Shown in pieces: positions 27,033 to 35,451 of a stretch of DNA of 64,000 nucleotides. The translations under genes were made by a program, and so were the position numbers. Where the stretch lies: NCBI GenBank assembly GCA_965229635.1, contig OZ245894.1, positions 8,618,001-8,682,000 on the forward strand, given 5' to 3'. The DNA comes from BQJU01 sp965229635 (lineage in GTDB: Bacteria; Bacteroidota; Bacteroidia; Chitinophagales; Saprospiraceae). How positions within the stretch are numbered: position 1 is the stretch's first letter; every line of letters starts with the position of its first letter. Under the pieces are notes generated by a model, which saw nothing but the letters and a program-made list of their open reading frames with translations, was not told the DNA's origin and made no database searches.

Positions 27033-28157
27033 TCAATTGTGTTTCACAAGCTTCTGATACTCATCGCCAATTTCTCCTAGGTATTCTCTAATGATACAGG
27101 TCGTATCATTTTCAGCCTTCGTATCGATGATCATCTTGAAGAATTCGGCATTGCTTCTGATAAACTGGATTTCGGGTAGTCTTGAAAGGTAATATCCGGC
27201 CAAATCATCAGCTTGCATGCCCGTTGTTTTATCAATCTGATATATTGCTTCTGATTGATTCCACCTAAAAGTGACATCGTATTCGGAGATAGGAAGTTCC
27301 AGTTTGTAAAAACTGGTATCACAATGTTCATTTCCAAGCAATTCATTTTGCATACTTCCTCTGATGCGAAGTGGAGCCTTGGAGACAATGGTTGACTCAA
27401 AGGTGAAATGGCGATACGATGGCCACTGAAAATTGCTTCTCGCTAACCAGGTTAAAACCGGGCGAATGGCGTTTTTCCGGACTTCATAAAAGAAATAGTT
27501 GAATTGCCATATTCCCGAACCACTTCCAAAGTTTTCAACAAAATAGAGGATTAGTGCTCCGTCTTTTCTGAGAAAGCAGTCAATTTCTTCTCCGTACCGG
27601 TGGAAGTTTTTCATTGGCCCAATCATTTGGTAACGATTGCTTTCTTCGATAAACAAGAAGAATTTGTTTTCCCAATTCAGCGATGATCCAACGACGGCTT
27701 TGAAAACTCTGCTAGGGCTGTTTTTAGGCGTGATTTCGTTAAAATCGGCCAAGAAGAAGGTGTCTTGTTTATATACTTCTCGCAATGCTTCCAGATGATT
27801 GAAAAAGACCTCGTTTAATAGTGCTTCCTTTTCTGCTTCTGTTAGGGAAGGCTGTTCAATCAGTTTTTTGAGTAATGCCTTTTTGACGTAGCTAAACTCG
27901 ACACTATCAATAGCAGCCATTATACACCGATCCATTTCCAGTTGCAGAGAATCAACAAAAACATCTGTGGAGGAATTCAGGAGCAAATTGAGACTTTCCG
28001 CTGCCTCTTCCCAGGTATGGGGGCCTGCATCCAGAGATGAGCCAGTAGCAATGGGAAAGTCCCTCAGTTCCGGCACCTTTTTTTGATCTTCTCCTTCTGG
28101 TGAGCAACCGAGGACTAAGACAAAAACGGGGATTAATATTTTTAAAATTTCTTTCAT
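27033..28157 (-). CDS. Hypothetical lipoprotein
   Basis: A 374-residue protein with a lipoprotein signal (LIPVFVLVLGCSPEG, lipobox Cys near residue 18). No family is recognised. The middle has charged helices (LTEAEKEALLNEVFFNHLEALREVY is longer than quoted elsewhere only in part; the helix spans about residues 105-130) and the second half is strand-rich with aromatic residues. It is followed by a gap of 49 bp and another lipoprotein gene on the same strand, with no shared motif. Confidence 0.55.
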   Translation of the reverse strand: MKEILKILIPVFVLVLGCSPEGEDQKKVPELRDFPIATGSSLDAGPHTWEEAAESLNLLLNSSTDVFVDSLQLEMDRCIMAAIDSVEFSYVKKALLKKLIEQPSLTEAEKEALLNEVFFNHLEALREVYKQDTFFLADFNEITPKNSPSRVFKAVVGSSLNWENKFFLFIEESNRYQMIGPMKNFHRYGEEIDCFLRKDGALILYFVENFGSGSGIWQFNYFFYEVRKNAIRPVLTWLARSNFQWPSYRHFTFESTIVSKAPLRIRGSMQNELLGNEHCDTSFYKLELPISEYDVTFRWNQSEAIYQIDKTTGMQADDLAGYYLSRLPEIQFIRSNAEFFKMIIDTKAENDTTCIIREYLGEIGDEYQKLVKHN

Positions 28158-28237
28158 CAGAACTAGCTAGGGGCTATCCCTCCGCTGACGCGTTCCTTCA
28201 CTTGAATATCTGCTAGATATTCACCTTGCAGGAGCGC

Positions 28238-28627
28238 TCAGTCATCCCCCACATACCGCTCAAACAATCCCTCCAATACCCGCTCCGGATCGTCGCACAT
28301 ACCCGGATGCACTTTTGAACACTGAATGATGGTACTCCGCGCCGCCGTGAGCCAGCGAAAGCGGGACGGCAGGTCAAACTGCCCAATCGGACCGCCTTCC
28401 GGACCGCCCTGGCAGACCAGTTCCCAGGCGTGCAGGTGCCTTTTGATCAAATCGATATCCATATCGGGAGAGAAGTGCCGCAATCTGGTCTCGTCAATCT
28501 TGTAACGGATGCCCAGGTATTTCTTGCGTTTGGAAAACAGCATGACCCCCACGTTGAGAAACTCTTCGCGCTCCACCCGGGGTACTACCCGGATCACGGC
28601 AAATTCGTAGGTCACTCTATCTGGCAT
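28238..28627 (-). CDS. DUF3037 domain protein
   Basis: A 129-residue soluble protein with the DUF3037 pattern: YEFAVIRVVPRVEREEFLNV, GVMLFSKRKKYLGIRY, and the later WLTAARSTIIQCSKVHPGM with a closing LFERYV helix. Its function is unknown. It overlaps the end of the HipA-like kinase by 11 bp, so the two are translationally coupled. DUF3037 next to a HipA-like gene is a known recurring pair, which suggests a joint role such as toxin-partner; that role is inference. Confidence 0.82.
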   Translation of the reverse strand: MPDRVTYEFAVIRVVPRVEREEFLNVGVMLFSKRKKYLGIRYKIDETRLRHFSPDMDIDLIKRHLHAWELVCQGGPEGGPIGQFDLPSRFRWLTAARSTIIQCSKVHPGMCDDPERVLEGLFERYVGDD

Positions 28628-29396
28628 TTTCCGCTTCTTTGACTAACAAATCAATATTGGCCAGTTTGGTACTCAAAAAGCGCACATAAGCCGCCCGCAT
28701 CTCCGGTGGTGTCAGCGGATTAGACGCCTCCACCAGCCATTCTTCCGGGATCAGCGCCACAATCTCGGCGATCTTCGCTTCGTTGATTGATGTCTTGATT
28801 TCGGTTGCGGCTTCCGCCAAATGATCGGCACGATCGAGCAATACATGGTCTTTGATATTCGGAAAGGTGCGATCGAGGTGCGCCTCCCAATTGGCCCAGT
28901 TGTGGTGGAAATACAAACTCGCCCCGTGATCGATGAGCCACAGTTCATTTTTCCAGTTGAGCAAATTGGTATTCTTGGCCGTCCGGTCGATATTGGTGAT
29001 CATACTGTCCAGCAGCACAATCTTCGACACATACAGGCTTTCGCCAATGGGCACCAGCGGATCGTAGGTGATGGCCCCGGAAAGGAAATGCAATCCCAGG
29101 TTGAGGCCCACGCTGAATTTCAGCAGGTCCTGAATCTCCTCGTCCGGCTCCGTCTTGCTAAAGGAATCGTCGAGGTTCATAAACACCAGTTCCGGCACCT
29201 TCAGCCCCATGGCGCGCGCCAGTTCCCCACCAATCACTTCGGCGATCAGGGCCTTCTTGCCCTGCCCGGCCCCACGAAATTTCAGCACATACGGAAAGTC
29301 GTCATCCGCCATCACAATAGCCGGCAGCGAACCGCCCTCTCGCAAGGGCGTCCGATATTCCGTTACCTCCACCGTCCGGATTTCAATTTTGCTCAT
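28617..29396 (-). CDS. HipA-like kinase family protein
   Basis: A 259-residue protein in the HipA-like kinase fold: YVLKFRGAGQGKKALIAEVI near residue 38 (the Lys-containing strand), then a helix with ELARAMGLKVPELVF, then the catalytic-loop region LDSMITNIDRTAKNTNLL and IDHGASLYFHHN, which matches the metal-binding Asp. HipA kinases phosphorylate targets such as glutamyl-tRNA synthetase, but this short single-domain branch has no HipB-like antitoxin here. The gene was probably second in an operon after the gene now split at 30379-30879. ATG at 29396 is in a 31-bp sequence repeated at 30345-30375. Confidence 0.83.
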   Translation of the reverse strand: MSKIEIRTVEVTEYRTPLREGGSLPAIVMADDDFPYVLKFRGAGQGKKALIAEVIGGELARAMGLKVPELVFMNLDDSFSKTEPDEEIQDLLKFSVGLNLGLHFLSGAITYDPLVPIGESLYVSKIVLLDSMITNIDRTAKNTNLLNWKNELWLIDHGASLYFHHNWANWEAHLDRTFPNIKDHVLLDRADHLAEAATEIKTSINEAKIAEIVALIPEEWLVEASNPLTPPEMRAAYVRFLSTKLANIDLLVKEAENAR

Positions 29397-29409
29397 GGGC
29401 GTTAATTTA
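29379..29409. repeat. 31-bp direct repeat, left copy (HipA-like gene 5' end)
   Basis: These 31 bp cover the ribosome-binding region and first six codons (MSKIEI) of the HipA-like gene and are identical to 30345-30375. The two copies flank the FISUMP/T9SS gene. Confidence 0.8.
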
Positions 29410-29420
29410 CCACTATTTTC

Positions 29421-30344
29421 CTATTGTTTTATGAATTTATAGGAAGCTATATGATGTTTAGCAATAAGCTGAATTAAATAAGTTCCTTTTGGTAAGAAGG
29501 CTATGTCGAGATCGTTTATTTTGTCTACTAATTCCTGCTCATAAAGAGTATTGCCCATCATATCGTAAATGGAAAGATGATAATTTCCGGTTGCTTCGAA
29601 AGAAATGATCATTCTATCTTTTGCTGGGTTTGGGAAGATCTGAATGTCATTTTGAAAAGAAGAATGCTCAGTACTTGTTTTCACCCCTTCTATACACCGA
29701 ATGGCATTCCCATTTTGTGCAACAGCAACCGAGTAAAGGAACGTATTATCAGGTGCCGTTAGACTATATACATAACCTCTCGGGAAATTTCCGACGATCC
29801 CAGCTGGCGTCGAACTCCAAAAAAAACCGCGTTGACCTAAGTGGTTAAAACCCAGTGGGTTCCCACGAAAACCACTCCCCAACCCTGTAAATCCACTTGA
29901 GTTGTTCACGGTACTATCCGTCACTACCCAATGTGTTGTTCCTGTTTCTTTCATTTTACCTCCTGCTATCCATTCTCCACCTAGAAAATCCCTCAATGTC
30001 TCCCAATCTGAATTATCTGGTACTTTCCAACCAACCGGACATACATTATGATTGCTATTGGTGATGTTCCAGGTATACAAACGACCGTATTCTGATATGT
30101 TGTTGGTATCTTCATTATAAGCCCATTGATACAATGCAGTTGTATCATTACTCACAGGTAAGGATGTTGTCATGATTTCAACCCCATTGTTAAAACGTGT
30201 TGTCCTGAGGTTTTCTTGCATCCACGTTTGGGTTCCTATAGTCACCGTATTGTAGCTGTTTCCATCAATATCTGTAATCGTTTGAGCATTACTTTTTAAA
30301 CTTATCAGAGAAAGTATGGCAATAAAGTATAGTCTATTTTTCAT
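29421..30344 (-). CDS. FISUMP-domain protein with T9SS type A sorting domain
   Basis: A 307-residue exported protein: signal peptide (MKNRLYFIAILSLISLKSNA), then the Fibrobacter succinogenes major paralogous domain (VTIGTQTWMQENLRTTRFN, then YGRLYTWN and CPVGWKVPDNSDWETLRDFL), and from about residue 230 a T9SS C-terminal sorting domain (IQIFPNPAKDRMIISF to LIQLIAKHHIASYKFIKQ). It should be secreted to the cell surface. The gene lies between 31-bp direct repeats of the HipA-like gene start, so it was probably inserted. The open frame also continues upstream in frame with MSKIEI. Confidence 0.87.
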   Translation of the reverse strand: MKNRLYFIAILSLISLKSNAQTITDIDGNSYNTVTIGTQTWMQENLRTTRFNNGVEIMTTSLPVSNDTTALYQWAYNEDTNNISEYGRLYTWNITNSNHNVCPVGWKVPDNSDWETLRDFLGGEWIAGGKMKETGTTHWVVTDSTVNNSSGFTGLGSGFRGNPLGFNHLGQRGFFWSSTPAGIVGNFPRGYVYSLTAPDNTFLYSVAVAQNGNAIRCIEGVKTSTEHSSFQNDIQIFPNPAKDRMIISFEATGNYHLSIYDMMGNTLYEQELVDKINDLDIAFLPKGTYLIQLIAKHHIASYKFIKQ

Positions 30345-30375
30345 GATTTCAATTTTGCTCATGGGCGTTAATTTA
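30345..30375. repeat. 31-bp direct repeat, right copy
   Basis: Identical to 29379-29409 and immediately upstream of the FISUMP gene start (30344). It includes an ATG (30362-30360) and lies 16 bp after the stop of the split gene, so it looks like the original HipA-like gene start at the end of that operon. Confidence 0.8.
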
Positions 30376-30378
30376 GCG

Positions 30379-30879
30379 CTATTTTTTAAAAGTGCTGATC
30401 CATTCAATCTTACCGATGATGTTTTGGTTCATTTCCGCCAAATCCTCCGCCGGAATCCACAACTCCAGGTGGTAATCCAGGCCCACCTTCTGCACCTCGT
30501 ACCGGCGGGCAAAATCATCGTGGACTTCAAATCTAAGAAGCTGTTTGAATTCGGCTTTTGAAATTTGTTATAGGTCATTTTTACCCCAATTGAGGCACGC
30601 CCGGAACCTGATAGCCAGAGCTATCAAGGTGAGGACGGAACGAAAAGTGGGGTAAAAAGGGCCATAACAAAATCGAAGTGTTGAATTCAAACAGTTTCTA
30701 AGCACATGCCCCACCCCATAGCTGGGCACATTCCACGCTCTGGTAATCTGCTCCGCGTACTCCTCATTGAGCACCGGATAAAAAATAGGCTGGCTGGCCA
30801 ATCGCGGCGGAAAGGCCCGCCAATCGGCTTGAATAATCAGGTCAAGCTCGGCTTGATTTACGGGTCGAAATAGGATCAT
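30379..30879 (-). pseudogene. ADP-ribosylation/crystallin J1-like gene, split by a hairpin element
   Basis: Codons 1-61 (30879-30697) encode MILFRPVNQAELDLIIQADW to the GVGHVLR region. The matching 3' part (30531 down to the TAG at 30379) encodes FEVHDDFARRYEVQKVGLDY to WISTFKK. If the 159-bp element and one copy of the 6-bp TSD are removed, the frame is restored to a 111-residue protein, the normal length for the small family often named ADP-ribosylation/crystallin J1. Its function is not known. It is the first gene of the former operon with the HipA-like and DUF3037 genes. Confidence 0.85.
30538..30696. mobile_element. 159-bp hairpin element (MITE-like) with 6-bp target duplication
   Basis: The element has no gene. 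It is flanked by TCTAAG at 30532-30537 and 30697-30702, which is the target duplication. Its ends are inverted repeats (AAGCTGTTTGAATTC and GAATTCAAACAGTT). Further in, TTGTTATAGG and TTTTTACCCCA pair with TGGGGTAAAAA and CCATAACAA, and the apex TGATAGC-CAGA-GCTATCA is a small hairpin, so the whole unit can fold as one long stem. No related transposase is in the window. Confidence 0.82.
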
Positions 30880-31092
30880 TTTTGGTTGAGTTGTGATGGG
30901 ATAACTGTGGAGGCGGGGGGATAGTTCCGGGGTGGGGAGTTTATATTTTTTGCTTTTTAAGCAGGGGGGAGAGACAACGTTCCGGGATCGCCACCCTAAC
31001 GCAGAAGGGATTGACGCTCGACCATTTTCCTGCCACGCTGCAATATGAGGTAGGTATTATTTGACTCAATGCTTAATGGAAAACAACGATTA

Positions 31093-32148
31093 TTAAATCT
31101 TAATATAGCGAACGGACAATCCCCCACTTTTCTTATGTGTCCCCCAGGAAACGGCTGCTCCATCATAAAATTCAATGCCATATGCCTGCTTTTCACCGAA
31201 AATTCGAAATAGCTCATCATTGCTGGACCAATAGATTCCGTGACTCTCTTTATAGCTGAAATCTTCATCCTCAGAATTGTAAACACCACCAAGTAGAATA
31301 TCAAGTCCACTCTGGCCACCTTTAATTAAAGCTTTGTAACTGGGTTCAGCATACGGTCTTCTATATTTTTTTGATATTGAATCATAATACCTGCCAAAAT
31401 GCCAAGCTAATTTTTTCCATTGCTCTGGTGTAGGGAGACTCCAACCTTCAGGCCTTGCTTCCCATGCGGCATCCCAAGTATACAAGCGACCATATATCTC
31501 TCCATTTCCCGAATTGTTATCGTAATACCAGCATCCTTTACCAATATTAAAATTAAAATTCTCTGCCATCCATATATTACCATGTACTTCAATAGTTTTA
31601 TAAATTTGGCCATCGCGAGAGTCCGTAAACAGATTAGGTAATAATTCTTCTGAGGTGGAACCACTTTGATTACAATTCTTATTATTTCCCCTTTCTTCTT
31701 GGTCTAAGACACTAAAGGTATTTACGATTTGCAGATAAGGACGTTCAGCTGTCGGCCATTCAGAACTACTAATCGCTTTACCATTCTTTGGAAGTACCTG
31801 TAGATGTCCAAAAGGAGTCTCCTTCCACATGCATTCTTTGGCGATTATAGGAATTAGCTTTACCTTCCCTTCCTTATGTAGTCTTAATGCCTCTCTCATT
31901 TCTTTATTGTAACAATAATCAGAAGCAATAAAATTATGACTAATTAAAAGAAGGATGATATCAGCAGAATTTAAGGAATCTTTGATTGATTGCTCCCAGT
32001 CACCTCCAGCTTCAATCATTCCATCATACCAAATCTGAACTTTTTCAGCTCTCTCAAGTACTGTGAAATGTAATCGAAGTTCATTTAGGATTTTCTCATC
32101 CTTCCTAGAGTAGGCAATAAAAATCTTTGTGATATTATGAGAGTTCAT
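31093..32148 (-). CDS. TIR domain-FISUMP domain fusion protein
   Basis: A 351-residue cytosolic protein. Residues 6-120 form a TIR domain: KIFIAYSRKDEK, IWYDGMIEAGGDWE, ADIILLLISHNFIASDYCYN with Glu83 at the place of the catalytic NADase Glu. After a Gly/Ser/Asn-rich linker, residues 190-351 form a FISUMP (Fib_succ_major) domain: VHGNIWMAENFNF, YGRLYTWDAAWEARPEGWSLPTPEQW, and HGIYWSSNDE to GGLSVRYIKI. There is no signal peptide, so this FISUMP domain is likely internal, unlike the secreted one at 29421. The frame extends to TTG 32154, but ATG at 32148 is preferred. Its role is unknown; sensing by the C-terminal C-type-lectin-like fold with TIR output is inference. Confidence 0.83.
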   Translation of the reverse strand: MNSHNITKIFIAYSRKDEKILNELRLHFTVLERAEKVQIWYDGMIEAGGDWEQSIKDSLNSADIILLLISHNFIASDYCYNKEMREALRLHKEGKVKLIPIIAKECMWKETPFGHLQVLPKNGKAISSSEWPTAERPYLQIVNTFSVLDQEERGNNKNCNQSGSTSEELLPNLFTDSRDGQIYKTIEVHGNIWMAENFNFNIGKGCWYYDNNSGNGEIYGRLYTWDAAWEARPEGWSLPTPEQWKKLAWHFGRYYDSISKKYRRPYAEPSYKALIKGGQSGLDILLGGVYNSEDEDFSYKESHGIYWSSNDELFRIFGEKQAYGIEFYDGAAVSWGTHKKSGGLSVRYIKI

Positions 32149-32654
32149 TCTCAAGAATTTATTTTTTATAATCTGACATTATAAATGATAAATTGATATT
32201 GTCTGTCAGTAGCCCCTACAAACCCAACTCACTAAAAATACAAAATTTCACCACTCTATAGTAAGATGCCAAATCAACGGGACCATATTAGATTCTTGGA
32301 ATACTATCTCCAGTTCCATTTTGGAAAATATTTGCATGAAAAAAGCCGGAAGAAAGGGTGAGTTGTTCTTTGAGCGGCTGAATATGAGGTTAGTATTTCA
32401 AGTGTGATCGGGAGTGGTTTCTTTCACTACGTTTCAATTGGGTTAATATGAGAAGTACACGTTAGACGACGATATTGGGGCCGTACCCACTTTTAATTTG
32501 GCTGCAACTCAAGCCTGAACGCAGTACCTGCCTACGCCGCAATACTGCCCAGGTAGAAAACACCGGCTATAGTGACTTCCCATATATACCAATAAGTGGA
32601 AAACACCTCCGGCCAGTTATTGTCGCATAAACTAAGCTCTGCATATCATACATA
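32149..32654. other. Intergenic region between two TIR genes
   Basis: 506 bp with no supported gene. A motif near 32384 (AATATGAGGTTAGTATT) resembles 31043-31060 (AATATGAGGTAGGTATT) downstream of the TIR-FISUMP gene, so degenerate repeats flank that gene. No reverse transcriptase, template repeat or CRISPR-like array is seen. Confidence 0.4.
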
Positions 32655-35081
32655 CTAAACGAGAATCTCACGTACAATTGCCCTGATGTCATTAACTTCA
32701 TTGATATCCAGTGAATAGTTTTCAATGTGCCTTTCCAAATCTATTTCAATCAAATAATAACTATCTGCTTCTTTTAACCTCTTCGCAGCTAATTTGTATA
32801 ATTCTTTTGCTTTATCATATTTCTTTTCACAGAGAAAAGCTTCAGCTAAGTTCCCTACGATATATTGCCCCTTATCCTTTTTATAGAGTTTCAACAATAT
32901 CTTCTTAGCCCCAGAGATATCACTTTCGACCAACAACTTATACCTAGCTTTAGTAGCCTTTAAGTGTGTATATTCTGGAAATTTCTCTACCCCAAGCTTG
33001 ATTAAGTCATTGGCCTCTTCATATTTTCCAGTTTCCAGGTATAATGTAGCTATGTCATTCAAATTCTCACCAGAATTAGGATTTAGCTTGTATTTCTTTT
33101 TCGCATAAAGTAATGCTTTACTATTATCTCTAATCCTATGATAATGCCAATATATATTATCTATTATGTCCTCGTTTGTCAAATCAAGCTTTTCCGCTTC
33201 TTCGAAGTTTTGTACAGCTTTTTCATTTTCTCCAATTCTAGAATAGACGTTGCCTAACATTTGAAAGATTACAGCCTCTCTATTATTCGTAACCACTAAA
33301 GGCAAGAATATATCTAAAACATCTTCATATTTTTTCATTTTCATTAGGCAACTACCAATTCGGATGTCGATTTTCAACCTATCAATATCCTCTACTTCTT
33401 TCAACAAGTTGAATATTTCTATTGCTTCAGAATACTCTTCTCTACCTTTATGTGATAAAGCCTTCAAATATAATGCATGGTAATTTTGACTATCTATCTC
33501 AATAACCTGATCACAATATTCAATACACTTACTAAATTTTCCTTTATCCAGCATATTCTCAGCGTATAGCATTAAACTGTGAATCCTACTTAGTACAAAA
33601 TCTTTTAGCTTACTATTCGAAAGAGATAATTGATAATCGAAGACATTCTCGATATCATCTAATGAAAAGTATTTAAAGAATAAAAAGTACTCAACTAGGA
33701 TGTTCTGGAATAAACCCAAAACAGCTCTTTGTTCAACTCCACGTGACAGTTGAAATAAAAATTGAAGTGAAGCCCTCTCCATTGTAGCATCAGTTTCGGA
33801 TATTTGAAGTTCATCTTGTTGACCTAACCATAAGCACGTATAATATTTTATTGAATCTACAAATGGCAAGTACTTAATACTCCGCCCAAAATTTTCGACA
33901 TCGAGATCAACACCTGTATTTTCTACTGCATACTTGAATATTTCATTATTATCGTGGAATGGTTTAAACCAGTTTACTATAGTATCAAAGAACTCGTATT
34001 GATCAAAGACGTTGGCCTTAATGTACTTAGGTTGATATAACTTATTTCTAAGGACAATTTCAATTCCTCTTAGTCCTAGTTGAACCTTTTGTATCTCTTG
34101 AACAGCATTTAATCGATTTCTGACATCAACATATCTTTGCCATTTGTTTTTTCTGTACAAGAGAGCAATTACGATTCCACATAGCGCACGTTCCCAAACG
34201 CCTTTTTCGAAATCGCTTAAGAAATCAAGCAATAGATGAATCTTCTTTCTATCAAACTTTGAATGTCTAATAATACTTATTGTTATAGCTGGAACTACTA
34301 TTGCCCGATGATACCAACTATAGGAGTTTCGGTCATCCCTAATTTCGTTAATTCTTTGAATTTCAATTTCTTCAAGTGTCTCACTAAATATAATTCTGTC
34401 AAATAATGACTCTGGAACAAGATCCTTTACCTTAGGTATGTTCTTGATCTTCTCATCAACTTCTGAAAAAAGAGAATCAAATATTTCTTTTTTCAACTTT
34501 TCAACGCGATCAAAAGCTTCTTTATCACTATTAAATCCCAGTCGACTGGCCTCCTGTTTATATACCCGAATTGCTTGCTCCGTTGTGCGCAGGTCATCAT
34601 CATTCGAGTCTATGATTCTCTTTGAAGCTGTTCCTTTTTCTGTTAATTTAGATATTGCATTCTTAATACCTTTTATTACATCATGATAAGCTTCATCTCT
34701 ATTAATCCATTTGCTACTTTCTACTGGTACTCCTCGTGAGGGCAAAGCTTGTAGCTCCCCAAATGGGGCATCCTTCCACTCACAATGCTTTAAGATTATT
34801 GGTACCACTCTGGCTTGACCTTTTTCATGTTTTAGAATCGCTTGTTTTAGCTCTACATCAAAGCAAAAATCTGAAGCAAGGAAATTTGAAGATACCAAAA
34901 GCAAGACAATATCTGCTGATTCAAGATTTTCATCTATCTCTGTTTTCCAATCATCACCAGGAAGAATCATTTGATCACACCACTCCGAAATATCACCATT
35001 TCTTTTCAAAATTGACAAATGGTCTCGTAGCTCTTCAGTATACTCAACATCTTTATGACTATATGAATAAAAGATTTTCAT
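32655..35081 (-). CDS. TIR domain-TPR protein
   Basis: An 808-residue protein. Residues 1-140 form a TIR domain: MKIFYSYSHKDVEY, EWCDQMILPGDDWK, IVLLLVSSNFLASDFCFDVE with Glu77 as the likely catalytic residue, then FGELQALPSRGVPVESSKW. The middle (about 160-500) is helical with no recognised domain. From about 510 TPR repeats follow, such as KFSKCIEYCDQVIEIDSQNY, ENEKAVQNFEEAEKLDLTNE and GKYEEANDLIKLGVEKFPEY. Bacterial TIR proteins often cleave NAD+ once a partner domain senses a trigger; here TPRs could be that partner. It is AT-rich compared with its neighbours, which suggests horizontal transfer. It has no signal peptide. Confidence 0.82.
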   Translation of the reverse strand: MKIFYSYSHKDVEYTEELRDHLSILKRNGDISEWCDQMILPGDDWKTEIDENLESADIVLLLVSSNFLASDFCFDVELKQAILKHEKGQARVVPIILKHCEWKDAPFGELQALPSRGVPVESSKWINRDEAYHDVIKGIKNAISKLTEKGTASKRIIDSNDDDLRTTEQAIRVYKQEASRLGFNSDKEAFDRVEKLKKEIFDSLFSEVDEKIKNIPKVKDLVPESLFDRIIFSETLEEIEIQRINEIRDDRNSYSWYHRAIVVPAITISIIRHSKFDRKKIHLLLDFLSDFEKGVWERALCGIVIALLYRKNKWQRYVDVRNRLNAVQEIQKVQLGLRGIEIVLRNKLYQPKYIKANVFDQYEFFDTIVNWFKPFHDNNEIFKYAVENTGVDLDVENFGRSIKYLPFVDSIKYYTCLWLGQQDELQISETDATMERASLQFLFQLSRGVEQRAVLGLFQNILVEYFLFFKYFSLDDIENVFDYQLSLSNSKLKDFVLSRIHSLMLYAENMLDKGKFSKCIEYCDQVIEIDSQNYHALYLKALSHKGREEYSEAIEIFNLLKEVEDIDRLKIDIRIGSCLMKMKKYEDVLDIFLPLVVTNNREAVIFQMLGNVYSRIGENEKAVQNFEEAEKLDLTNEDIIDNIYWHYHRIRDNSKALLYAKKKYKLNPNSGENLNDIATLYLETGKYEEANDLIKLGVEKFPEYTHLKATKARYKLLVESDISGAKKILLKLYKKDKGQYIVGNLAEAFLCEKKYDKAKELYKLAAKRLKEADSYYLIEIDLERHIENYSLDINEVNDIRAIVREILV

Positions 35082-35360
35082 ATTAATTCATTCTCTTTTC
35101 CAGATAATTATAAAAAAACATCTAGTATATAATTTATTCTTATTTATCGTTTGGCATAATGTCTCTGCCAATGCCATTATGACGTGTATTTCCTTTGTCT
35201 ACTAACTGATCAAAGCTTCTACAAAAACTCAACCTCCCCCCAAGTTAACTCTTTCCCAATAAAGTTGCTGCAATTTTCAAAGTGATTGTTATGTCAATAA
35301 TGGAATTTGATCCTATATTGATGTTGACGAGATATACAGCTACATTGTGGCTCATCCTAA
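35082..35360. other. Intergenic region upstream of the TIR-TPR gene
   Basis: 279 bp with high A+T. No gene and no clear -7 box is visible. Confidence 0.4.
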
Positions 35361-35448
35361 TTAAAATAGCCCCACCACCACCTCCTCAATGAAAACCAAT
35401 GCTTCCGATTCAATGGTTTCCAGCAAAACCTCTAGCTCTCAAAATCAA
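35361..35448 (-). pseudogene. Remnant of a DUF7000-like gene (C-terminal end)
   Basis: The minus strand encodes EVLLETIESEALVFIEEVVV and a stop, closely matching the C-terminal end of the intact protein at 37121-37612 (EVLIQEIEKEVLVFIEEVEG). A 1-base shift near 35433 separates it from a preceding D-F-E match. It follows directly on a HipA-like fragment, so it is one side of an old deletion junction. Confidence 0.72.
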
Positions 35449-35451
35449 GTC

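Noticed and set aside
31093..32654. Diversity-generating retroelement acting on the TIR-FISUMP gene
   Set aside because: FISUMP-like folds can be targets of such elements, but no reverse transcriptase gene and no template repeat were found in the window.
32149..32654. CRISPR-like repeats between the TIR genes
   Set aside because: The repeated GAATATGAG-type words are few, uneven in spacing and degenerate; there are no cas genes.
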